Positions 1-6,816 of a stretch of DNA of 64,000 nt are shown here, piece by piece. The DNA lies in NCBI GenBank assembly GCA_019637645.1, contig JAHBVH010000010.1, positions 71,511 through 135,510 of the forward strand, written 5' to 3'. The translations under genes and the position numbers were made by a program. Origin of the DNA: Caldilineaceae bacterium (GTDB taxonomy: Bacteria > Chloroflexota > Anaerolineae > Caldilineales > Caldilineaceae). The notes under the pieces were generated by a model that was not told the DNA's origin, did no database searches, and saw only the letters and a list, made by a program, of their open reading frames with translations. The number at the start of each line of letters is the position of its first letter. Position 1 is the first letter of the stretch.

Positions 1-711
1 GCGATTGCGGAGGCCGACGCCGTCGCGATGGTGCAACAGGCCCAGCAGAGCGGTGCTTGCCTGATGGTCTGTCATACCTTACGCTTTGACTTGCGCTTCG
101 CGGCCATGCGCCAAGCCGTTGCCAATGGCGAGATCGGCGATGTGCTGCATCTCTATGCGCGGCGTAATGCCCCGCAGATTGCGGTGGAACGGGTCTTGGG
201 CCGTTTTCCCCTGGCCTATTGGCTGGCTCCCCATGACATTGATATGATGTTATGGACAACCAATAGCCCCGTGACCAAAGTGATGGCCTATTCCCGCGCC
301 GGGGGCAAAGCGCGCGAAGACTTTATCATTGCTGTGCTCACCTTTGCCAACGGCGCGATTGGCGTGCTCGAAAGCTCGTGGGGCACACCCGCGGTGACGG
401 GCCGTTTGCAGACCGAACTCTTCACCGTGCGCGGCACGGCAGGCGCCGCCGAAGTGCTCGGCCAAGAGAATGGCGTTGCGGTCTATCGCGCGGGGAATCC
501 GCCCCAATATCCCGATACCAGCTACGCGCCGCTCTTGCATGATGAGCAAGATGGCAGCTTCCGCCGTCTGTTCCATCACTTTGTCGCCGTGTTGCGCGAA
601 GGGCGAACGCCTGTGGTGACGGGGCGCGATGGCTTGGCCGCGATCCGGGTGGCGACGGCGATCAACCGTTCGCTGACCGAAGGCCGCGAAATCGTTCTAA
701 CGGAGGAGTAG
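1..711 (+). CDS. Gfo/Idh/MocA-family oxidoreductase, 5'-truncated by window
   Basis: This is the C-terminal part of an NAD(P)-dependent sugar or inositol dehydrogenase. The frame is open from base 1, so the true start and the N-terminal Rossmann half lie outside the window. What is visible is the C-terminal alpha/beta domain: a CHTLRF segment, a GEIGDV turn, and HDIDMMLW, which carries the His usually found at the active site of the family. The gene ends 4 bp before the next start and its tail contains the GGAGGAG ribosome site of the VOC gene, so it belongs to the same operon. Family assignment is firm; the substrate cannot be told. A second, complete paralogue follows at 1108. Confidence 0.88.
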   Translation, partial: AIAEADAVAMVQQAQQSGACLMVCHTLRFDLRFAAMRQAVANGEIGDVLHLYARRNAPQIAVERVLGRFPLAYWLAPHDIDMMLWTTNSPVTKVMAYSRAGGKAREDFIIAVLTFANGAIGVLESSWGTPAVTGRLQTELFTVRGTAGAAEVLGQENGVAVYRAGNPPQYPDTSYAPLLHDEQDGSFRRLFHHFVAVLREGRTPVVTGRDGLAAIRVATAINRSLTEGREIVLTEE

Positions 712-715
712 GCGT

Positions 716-1111
716 ATGATCAAGTCCATCGAACATATTGCCATTGCCGCCGCTGATCCAGCCGCCTTGGCACAGTGGTATTGTACAACCTTGCCCTTTC
801 GCATACTGATTGCCTCCGAAGCTAGCCAGACCTATTTTGTGGGGCTACCGGACGGTGGTATTCTGGAGATCATCCCCAGCACGGCCACCCAGCTGCCAAC
901 CATGCCGCCCGTTCATGGGCTCCACCATGTGGCCCTGGCCGTCGATGATTTTGCCACCGCCGCCCAGGCGCTCCAGGCGGCCGGTGTCGTCTTTATTGGC
1001 CCGCGCTATCAAGCGCCTGATGGTGGCACGCAATTCGATTTTTTCACCGATCCAGAAGGGAATCGCCTGCAATTAGTGCAGCGTGCCCGCGCGTTGGGAA
1101 GTGATGTATGA
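716..1111 (+). CDS. VOC (glyoxalase/bleomycin-resistance fold) protein
   Basis: A single-chain VOC protein of 131 residues. It begins IEHIAIAA, has GLHHVALAVDD at the start of the second beta-alpha-beta-beta-beta module and ends FFTDPEGNRLQLVQ, the classic C-terminal VOC signature whose Glu is a metal ligand. His in IEHIAI and HHVAL are the other likely ligands. Members are metal-dependent lyases, epimerases or dioxygenases acting on small metabolites. A GGAGGAG ribosome site stands 8 bp before the ATG. Its stop overlaps the next start (ATGA), so translation of the downstream oxidoreductase is probably coupled. The neighbours suggest an epimerase or lyase step in sugar catabolism, but that is inference. 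Confidence 0.85.
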   Translation: MIKSIEHIAIAAADPAALAQWYCTTLPFRILIASEASQTYFVGLPDGGILEIIPSTATQLPTMPPVHGLHHVALAVDDFATAAQALQAAGVVFIGPRYQAPDGGTQFDFFTDPEGNRLQLVQRARALGSDV

Positions 1112-2112
1112 CCCTATGCTGGGCGATTTTGGGCGCGGGAAAAATTGCCGAGCGCCAAATGGTCTCGGCGATTGCCCAAGCCGCGGATCAGGAACTGGTG
1201 GCCGTGATGCGGCGCGATCTGGTTGCGGCCCGCGCCTTTGCCGCCGCGCATGGCGTGCCGCAAGCCTATGCAACCGTGGCCGACTTGGCCGCCGATCCCG
1301 CGGTCGATGCCGTTTATGTGGCGACGCCGCCCTATCTCCATGCCGAGCAGGTGGTGCAAGTGGCGGAACAGGGCAAGCATGTCTTGTGCGAAAAGCCCCT
1401 GGCGCTTAACACCACCCAAGCCCAGCGAATGCTCGATAGCTGTCGCGCCAACGGGGTGCAGCTCATGGTCTGCTACTATCAACGCTATAACAGCCGCCAC
1501 CAGCAGATCAAGGCATTGTTAGCCGCTGGTGCCATTGGACAAGTCACGGCGCTGCACATCAATTTTTCTGACTATTTCCCGCCGACGCCTGGCTTTTGGC
1601 ACCACGACCCGGCGATCAGTGGTGGTGGCCCGCTGATGGATCTGGGTATCCACTGTATTGATCTGGTGCGCTATCTTTGTGGCCCAGCCGTGGCCGTGAC
1701 CGCGCTCGTCGATACCTTGGCGGCTGAGTCACCCGTGGAGGATACGGCCACGGTACTGCTCAAACTAGCCAATGGTGCGCAGGCTGTCATCACGAGCCAT
1801 TGGAGTACAGCCACCTTTGTGCCACAGGCCAACGGCTTGGTGATCTATGGCACGCAGGGGATGATCGAGGCGACGCCCATCCAGGCCAAAGATTCAGCGG
1901 GTACGCTCTTGGTGACCACGGCGGCGGGTGTACAAGATTTTTCCGTCGCGCCCGGGGGGAGACGCCCCCATGTGGCGCTGCTCGAAGATTTTGCGAACGC
2001 ACTCGCGCTGGGCGCGCCCGCACCGATTCCCGGTGAAGAAGGCTTGGCAGGGTTGGCGGTCGTCGCGGCGGCCTACCAAGCGGCCAAGCGTGGCAAGCGG
2101 ATTGCGTTGTAA
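1108..2112 (+). CDS. Gfo/Idh/MocA-family oxidoreductase
   Basis: A complete 334-residue NAD(P)-dependent oxidoreductase. The N-terminal Rossmann fold starts WAILGAGKIAERQM (GxGxxA dinucleotide loop). EKPLALN carries the conserved Lys of the EKP motif at about residue 95. GGGPLMDLGIHCIDL holds the catalytic-site Asp/His pair near residue 180. The ATG overlaps the VOC stop by 4 bp. It is a paralogue of the truncated gene at the window edge, and such pairs typically act in sequence on oxidised sugars or inositols. The gene ends exactly where a REP-like palindrome begins. The function class is clear; the substrate is unknown. Confidence 0.9.
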   Translation: MTLCWAILGAGKIAERQMVSAIAQAADQELVAVMRRDLVAARAFAAAHGVPQAYATVADLAADPAVDAVYVATPPYLHAEQVVQVAEQGKHVLCEKPLALNTTQAQRMLDSCRANGVQLMVCYYQRYNSRHQQIKALLAAGAIGQVTALHINFSDYFPPTPGFWHHDPAISGGGPLMDLGIHCIDLVRYLCGPAVAVTALVDTLAAESPVEDTATVLLKLANGAQAVITSHWSTATFVPQANGLVIYGTQGMIEATPIQAKDSAGTLLVTTAAGVQDFSVAPGGRRPHVALLEDFANALALGAPAPIPGEEGLAGLAVVAAAYQAAKRGKRIAL

Positions 2113-2144
2113 GACCTGACAGGTTTGAAAAACCTGTCAGGTCT
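2112..2144. repeat. REP-like palindrome, copy 1
   Basis: A perfect 15-bp inverted repeat, AGACCTGACAGGTTT and its complement, separated by a 3-nt loop (GAA). It begins on the last base of the preceding stop codon. The same sequence recurs at 35648, 55410 and 57408, with degenerate forms at 55007 and 47620 and half copies at 14072 and 10194. It could work as a terminator-like or mRNA-stabilising hairpin, but no T-tract follows it. Confidence 0.8.
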
Positions 2145-2187
2145 AGCGTTACATAAGTCCTTAACCGAACAAGTGAAGCAGGTGCCT

Positions 2188-3246
2188 ATGCGCGCAGTCT
2201 TTTTCTGGGAAGGGGCTGGCCTTTCGCTGACGCAGGCCAACCCCTATGGTGGTTTGTTGGCGCAAGGCTTGGCCAAGGTCGGCGTCGAGTTGGTGGCTGG
2301 CCATGCCGAAGAGTTCAATGAAACATGGCTCTATGAAAATCGCCAGCAGGTAGATGTGTTGCACCTGAACTGGCCCCATTATATGTATCATACCGCGGAT
2401 CTTAACGAACGGGTTGACCGCGCCGCCACCTTGGTGAGCAATCTGGCGTTGGCGCGGGCTTTGGGCTATAAGGTCGTTTGGACCGTGCACAATCTCTACC
2501 CGCATGATACCACCCACTTCACGTTGGACCGGCTGGTGCGCCTGGCGCTGACACAGATGGCGACCGCGGTGATCGCCCATTGTCATCATGCCGAGGCGTT
2601 GGTGCAGCAACATTTTCATCGCACCGATAAGGTCTTTGTCATTCCGCATGGGCATTTCATCGATGCCTATCCCAATACGGTGAGCCGCGCCGCGGCGCGC
2701 CAGCAACTTGGCATTGCTGAGGATAGTTTTGTCTATCTCTTTTTTGGCAATGTGCGCCCCTATAAAGGGTTGGACCAACTATTAGAAATTTTTACGGCCT
2801 TGCCCGGCCAAGCGCTTACCCTTCTATTGGCCGCCAAAGTCTATAACGAGTATGGTGATCAATTTGTAGCGCGGGCGCGCCAAAGTGATCCGCGCATTGT
2901 GGTTTCTCCTTCGCGCTTCTTTGCCAACGAAGAATTTCAGCGCTACTTTAATGCTGCCGATGTGGGGGTCTTTCCTTTTGTAGATGTACTGACTTCCGGC
3001 TCAACCATTACGGCTCTTTCTTTTGGCCTGCCCGTGATCGTACCGGGGGTGGGCTGCTTGCCCGAATTGGTGGATGACGAAGTAGGTATTCTCTATGATC
3101 AACGGCAACCCGCGGCGCTCCAAACCGCGATGAGCGCCATTCAGCAACGGGATATGACCCAAATGCGCCAAGCTGCGTATCAACGTGCCTTGCAACTGGA
3201 TTGGGATACCATCGGTCGCCAAACCCTAGCCGCCTATCAAGCCTAA
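2188..3246 (+). CDS. GT4-like glycosyltransferase
   Basis: A predicted GT-B glycosyltransferase of 352 residues. The start is taken at ATG 2188 (MRAVFFWEGAG). The frame is open further upstream, but that stretch runs through the palindrome and has only a TTG. The C-terminal half shows the nucleotide-sugar binding features of family 4: GNVRPYKGLDQLLEIF, then DVLTSGSTITALSFGLPVIV, where the usual ExxxxxxxE first Glu position is replaced in this TSGST type. The N-terminal half has HNLYPHD after VVWTVHN. It probably transfers a sugar from a nucleotide donor to a glycan or lipid. It sits between oxidoreductase and hydrolase genes with no other glycan genes nearby, so the acceptor is unknown. Confidence 0.85.
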   Translation: MRAVFFWEGAGLSLTQANPYGGLLAQGLAKVGVELVAGHAEEFNETWLYENRQQVDVLHLNWPHYMYHTADLNERVDRAATLVSNLALARALGYKVVWTVHNLYPHDTTHFTLDRLVRLALTQMATAVIAHCHHAEALVQQHFHRTDKVFVIPHGHFIDAYPNTVSRAAARQQLGIAEDSFVYLFFGNVRPYKGLDQLLEIFTALPGQALTLLLAAKVYNEYGDQFVARARQSDPRIVVSPSRFFANEEFQRYFNAADVGVFPFVDVLTSGSTITALSFGLPVIVPGVGCLPELVDDEVGILYDQRQPAALQTAMSAIQQRDMTQMRQAAYQRALQLDWDTIGRQTLAAYQA

Positions 3247-3256
3247 CGAAACCCTT

Positions 3257-4036
3257 ATGTTTACCATCACCACTGCCACGGTTACAACGCCTGCTGCTCC
3301 CTTGACCTATTGGCTCCATCGTCCGCCCGCACCACCGGCGGACGCGCCGTCCATTCTGCTGCTCACCTTTTCCTCGACGCGCCAGGCTTCCTTTCACGAA
3401 GCGCCCTACAACCTTCCCGCACAGCTCTTTGCGGAAGCGGGGCATGCGGTGGCCAGTTTTGATCTGCCCAATCATGGCGAGCAGATCAACGCCTATGGGG
3501 AAGGGATTGTGGGCATGTGCGCGGCCTTTTGCGCCGGAGCAGATCCCTTTCGCCAATTTATTGCCCAAAGCCAAGCGGTGATCGATGCCTGCCTGGCACA
3601 GGGGATTGGCACAGGGGGCATCGTGGCCTGTGGGGTCTCGCGCGCAGGGTATTGTGCCTTGCGGCTGGCCGCGGCTGATCCGCGTGTCCACGCGGTGGCG
3701 GGCTTAGCACCGGTGGTCGATTGGCGGCCCTTGCGCGAATTTGCCCTGGTGCGCGAAGAGCCCGCGGTCGCGGCCCTGGCCCTCACCCATTGGGCCACTG
3801 CGCTGGCTGGTCGCCCGGTCTTTATGTCCATGGGGAATAATGACTTGCGGGTAAGCAGCGCGGCTTGTGTCGAATTGGGGCGGCGGCTGTTGGAAATTGA
3901 AGAAGCCGCCCAAGCGACCGCCTCGGCCCTTGAATTGTACATTGTCCCTTCGGCGGGGCATGCCTTGGCCGACGCGTGGCGCTTGGCCGGTGCGCAATTT
4001 TTACTGCGCCATTGTGGGCGTCGATCAGACAAATAA
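3257..4036 (+). CDS. alpha/beta-hydrolase family protein
   Basis: A 259-residue alpha/beta-hydrolase-fold protein. The nucleophile elbow is GVSRAGY (GxSxxG type, with Ser about residue 118), preceded by a strand and followed by a hydrophobic helix. SFDLPNHGEQ upstream matches the DxPxHG loop of esterase and dipeptidyl-peptidase-like members. The likely catalytic His is in SAGHALAD near the C-terminus. No signal peptide is seen, so the protein is cytoplasmic. No clear ribosome site precedes the ATG, which lies only 10 bp after the glycosyltransferase stop, so coupling is likely. Esterase, deacetylase and peptidase roles are all possible. Confidence 0.8.
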   Translation: MFTITTATVTTPAAPLTYWLHRPPAPPADAPSILLLTFSSTRQASFHEAPYNLPAQLFAEAGHAVASFDLPNHGEQINAYGEGIVGMCAAFCAGADPFRQFIAQSQAVIDACLAQGIGTGGIVACGVSRAGYCALRLAAADPRVHAVAGLAPVVDWRPLREFALVREEPAVAALALTHWATALAGRPVFMSMGNNDLRVSSAACVELGRRLLEIEEAAQATASALELYIVPSAGHALADAWRLAGAQFLLRHCGRRSDK

Positions 4037-4079
4037 ATAGCGGTATGGTACGCAACCGCGTGAATGATAGGAGGAACAG

Positions 4080-4709
4080 ATGCGCGTCATTGTGGTTGGC
4101 TGTGAATACAGCGGCGTTACTACGTTGATCGAAGGGTTGATGGCCTGGGGGCATGAGCAGGGGATCCATCATCATTTGGATGATCACTTTACCATCCCCG
4201 ATAGTCAAAATCTGGCGCCGGCCGATGCTGAGCAGATGCTTAATCTGACGCCGTTGCTCAAAGAACGCTTTCAGCGTTTCCAAATTGTCTATCATGTGCG
4301 GGTGATGCACCGCTATGAACATATCCTGTTAGGCGGTTTTCATATCGAAGAAGAGATCTATGGCCCGCTTTATTACTACCCTGGCGTGCCGACCATTGGC
4401 GTGCGCGAATACGAGGTAGAAATGCCACCGGACACCATCCTCGTCCACCTGACCGCGCGCCCAGAGGTGATCCTGGACCGTATGCAAAATAGCCCTCATC
4501 TGCATACCTTGATCCAAGCCGATGATGTACCGATGCTCTTGGCACGTTTTCACCAGAAATTCCGCGAGTCGTGGATCAAAGAGAAGATCGAGATTGACAC
4601 CTCGGATCTCACCCCAGCGCAACTATTGCAGAGCTTTTTGGTAAAATCGCTCTCCCATTTGAGCACGCGTGATCTATTGACGCGCTTTGCCGGTAAATTG
4701 CTCGACTAA
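4080..4709 (+). CDS. P-loop-kinase-like protein with altered Walker A
   Basis: A 209-residue protein with the layout of a small P-loop kinase. It begins MRVIVVGCEYSGVTTL: the glycine and Thr positions of Walker A (GxxxxGKT) are present but the Lys is Val. Further on, DTILVHLTARPEVILDRM resembles the strand and LID region of nucleotide or nucleoside kinases, followed by a helical C-terminus. A good AGGAGGAA ribosome site precedes the ATG. Without the lysine it may bind nucleotide weakly, or act as a structural or regulatory homologue. I do not recognise a named family. It is co-directional with the hydrolase upstream (43-bp gap) and the unknown gene downstream. Confidence 0.6.
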   Translation: MRVIVVGCEYSGVTTLIEGLMAWGHEQGIHHHLDDHFTIPDSQNLAPADAEQMLNLTPLLKERFQRFQIVYHVRVMHRYEHILLGGFHIEEEIYGPLYYYPGVPTIGVREYEVEMPPDTILVHLTARPEVILDRMQNSPHLHTLIQADDVPMLLARFHQKFRESWIKEKIEIDTSDLTPAQLLQSFLVKSLSHLSTRDLLTRFAGKLLD

Positions 4710-4742
4710 CCAAGACTTCATCCAGGCAGAACAGGAGTATCT

Positions 4743-5324
4743 ATGATCAAGAATCGCTTTCGGAAAGGGCCAGAGGGCTGGTGTTCGTATGATTATCATG
4801 CGAGTATTGTCGCTGACGGTGTCAACTATTTTGTCCTCACCACCTGGTCGCGCGAAGGGGGCGTGAATAACGGCAGCTATATCTGGACCGATCACCGCCG
4901 CTGGAGCGCGGACACGCCCGAAAAACCGCTTTCGATCCTGCCCCTGCTCTTCTATCGCAGTTGGGTCGATGCCGATCCCGTCGATCTGCGCGGCTGTGAA
5001 GTCTCCTTCTATCTGCGCGGGGATGGGCTGCGCCTGGATGGTGCGCTCTGCTATTTCTGGGTGGTTGGGCCAGGCACCCGCTGGCATTACACAGCCCAAC
5101 CGCTTACCATTACCGAAGGGGCCTGGTCGGCTGCACCCCAGCAGATTGTGTTGCAGGATGATGAAGCCTATTGGCATCGTAGTTGGGCAGCCAATCCAGC
5201 CACGGCCCCTTCCTTAAGTGCAACGCTGGGCAATACCGTGAGCTATGGTTTTTCTTTTGTGGGCTTTTCCAGCGAAGTCAGTGGTCGTTTTTCGCTGGCC
5301 GAATTTGCGATCGGTCGCCCCTAA
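4743..5324 (+). CDS. conserved hypothetical, beta-rich carbohydrate-binding-like
   Basis: I do not recognise this 193-residue protein. It has no signal peptide and no membrane segment. It is rich in aromatic residues and predicted strands (YFVLTTWSR, CEVSFYLRGDGL, ALCYFWVVGPGTRWHY, YGFSFVGFSSEVSGRFSLAEF). The last part ends in the way jelly-roll or concanavalin-like sugar-binding domains often end, where a final strand describes how the object deviates from a plane. A ribosome site (AGGAG) lies 6 bp before the ATG. The 33-bp gap to the P-loop gene and the FAH gene downstream suggest one transcript. A glycan-binding or lectin-like role is a guess. Confidence 0.55.
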   Translation: MIKNRFRKGPEGWCSYDYHASIVADGVNYFVLTTWSREGGVNNGSYIWTDHRRWSADTPEKPLSILPLLFYRSWVDADPVDLRGCEVSFYLRGDGLRLDGALCYFWVVGPGTRWHYTAQPLTITEGAWSAAPQQIVLQDDEAYWHRSWAANPATAPSLSATLGNTVSYGFSFVGFSSEVSGRFSLAEFAIGRP

Positions 5325-5377
5325 CCTGCCCCCGCCTTTATTGATTCATCGACAGAGCATGGAAAGGATTCTCGAAC

Positions 5378-6304
5378 ATGCGATTAGCAACCTATTTTGA
5401 TCAACAACAACTGCTGGTTGGCGCGGTGGTTGGCGACCAAATCTATGATCTCGCCGCGGCGCTCCAAGCGAGTGGTAAAGGCGATGCTGCCCTGGCTACT
5501 TCGGTGGTGACCTTGCTGACGGGTGGACAAGCTGCACTCGATCAAGCCAATGCCGCCATTGCTTGGGCTCAAGCCCAAGGTGCGCCGGTGGGCAAACCCC
5601 TCAGCAGCGTCAAGTTGGCCGCGCCCATTCCCTGCCCGGGCAAGTTGCTCTGTCTGGCGGGCAACTATGCGTCGCATATTGAAGAAGGGGGCGGGAAATT
5701 CGCGGGCAAAGAGAAGATGATCCCGCGCTTTTTTATCAAGCCCTGTGACACCGTGATCGGGACGGGCGGCGCGATCCGCATTCCTCCCTCCACTGGTTTT
5801 GCCGACTGGGAGTTGGAATTGGCCGTGGTGATTGGCAAGACGGGCCGCGATCTGACTGCCGAGCAGGCTGGCGACTACATTGCGGGCTATACGATCTTTA
5901 ATGATATTTCGGCCCGCAACCTCGCCTTCCGCCAACAACTGCCCCAGATGGAAGGTGATTGGTTCTTTGATTGGCTGGTGGGCAAGTGGCTGGATACCTT
6001 CGGGCCAATGGGGCCGTGGATCACCACTGCCGACGAAGTGCCGCACCCGGATAATCTCCGCATGCAGCTTTGGTATAACGGCGAGCTGCAACAAGATGCC
6101 AATACCGGCCAGATGGTCTTTTCGCCCGCCGAAGCGATTGCCTTTATCTCCCAATTTGTGACCCTAAACCCAGGCGATATTATTAGTACGGGGACACCAG
6201 CTGGGGTCGGACAAACCAAAAAGCTTCGGCTCAATCCTGGTGATCAGATTCGGGGCGAGATTGAGCTGTTAGGCGTGTTGGAAAATTCGGTTGAGCAGTA
6301 TTAG
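5378..6304 (+). CDS. fumarylacetoacetate hydrolase (FAH) family protein
   Basis: A 308-residue FAH-fold enzyme. Members hydrolyse or decarboxylate beta-keto acids, or hydrate 2-keto-enoates, using a divalent metal. The N-terminal ~95 residues are the usual small beta-domain. The catalytic domain shows KLLCLAGNYASHIEEGG, the acidic metal ligands in WELELAVVIG, GYTIFNDISARN, and the ISTGTPAGVG motif close to the C-terminus. The length matches the family. GGAAAGGA lies upstream of the ATG. In a cluster with Gfo/Idh/MocA enzymes the most natural role is a 2-keto-3-deoxy-sugar-acid dehydratase or lyase step, as in L-fucose or L-rhamnose non-phosphorylating pathways. That role is inference. Confidence 0.88.
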   Translation: MRLATYFDQQQLLVGAVVGDQIYDLAAALQASGKGDAALATSVVTLLTGGQAALDQANAAIAWAQAQGAPVGKPLSSVKLAAPIPCPGKLLCLAGNYASHIEEGGGKFAGKEKMIPRFFIKPCDTVIGTGGAIRIPPSTGFADWELELAVVIGKTGRDLTAEQAGDYIAGYTIFNDISARNLAFRQQLPQMEGDWFFDWLVGKWLDTFGPMGPWITTADEVPHPDNLRMQLWYNGELQQDANTGQMVFSPAEAIAFISQFVTLNPGDIISTGTPAGVGQTKKLRLNPGDQIRGEIELLGVLENSVEQY

Positions 6305-6309
6305 AGCCA

Positions 6310-6693
6310 ATGGACCATTATGTGCAATACCGCAATCCGGCCCTGGTGGGCGGTAGTTGCATGGACGGCATCGGCGAGCCCTTTGTGATTGGCACCAACA
6401 AAGGGTTGGTCCATCGCTTGCTTGGTCAGCAGATCTGGTTGATCTGTGGTCAGGGGCGGCCGCGCCGCTATTTTTTGCGCAATACCTTTTGGGTCGATGA
6501 CGTGGGCGAGGATGGCCCCGCGGCCATCTTTCGTTTTTATGCCCAAGGGGAGCGAGGCCATTGGTTCGATCCGCCGCTGCCTTTGGATGGCTACCCTTGG
6601 TTTGCAGAATTTCGCCGCCGCCAAAGTAACTTTAGCTTTGGCCTCAACCCCATCCCAGAAGGCTTTGTACCCTTCTTTACACAACTCCTTTGA
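6310..6693 (+). CDS. conserved hypothetical protein
   Basis: A 127-residue protein of unrecognised family that starts 5 bp after the FAH stop, so the two are certainly co-transcribed and probably coupled. It begins MDHYVQYRNPALVGG and is rich in Trp, Phe and Arg (QIWLICGQGRPRRYFLRNTFWVDD is split across a predicted strand pair). It has no signal, membrane or cysteine motif. Its composition resembles small DNA- or nucleotide-related accessory domains that carry a beta-sheet with basic loops, but no catalytic motif is evident. It is the last gene of the cluster; the strong terminator follows 30 bp later. Confidence 0.6.
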   Translation: MDHYVQYRNPALVGGSCMDGIGEPFVIGTNKGLVHRLLGQQIWLICGQGRPRRYFLRNTFWVDDVGEDGPAAIFRFYAQGERGHWFDPPLPLDGYPWFAEFRRRQSNFSFGLNPIPEGFVPFFTQLL

Positions 6694-6717
6694 CAAGGGC
6701 AACCTTCCTCTCGCGCA

Positions 6718-6770
6718 AAGCAACGGGATGGCGGTCCGGTTATAGAAATCGGACCGCCATCCCGCTGCTT
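6718..6770. terminator. bidirectional transcription terminator hairpin
   Basis: A perfect 14-bp stem (CGGGATGGCGGTCC, 6724-6737, with 6751-6764) extends inward by GC/GT/TA pairs. It extends outward past one mismatch by AAGCA/TGCTT. It lies between two convergent genes (stops at 6693 and 6817) and both flanks carry short T-runs, so it should terminate transcripts from both sides. Confidence 0.75.
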
Positions 6771-6816
6771 TCTCTTGCGCGGTTTCTGGATGCCTTACTT
6801 AGTCACCACGGATGCC

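Noticed and set aside
2125..2187. An in-frame TTG extension of the GT4 gene through the REP-like palindrome
   Set aside because: The extension encodes palindrome sequence, uses a rare start and has no ribosome site. ATG 2188 starts a normal GT4 N-terminus.
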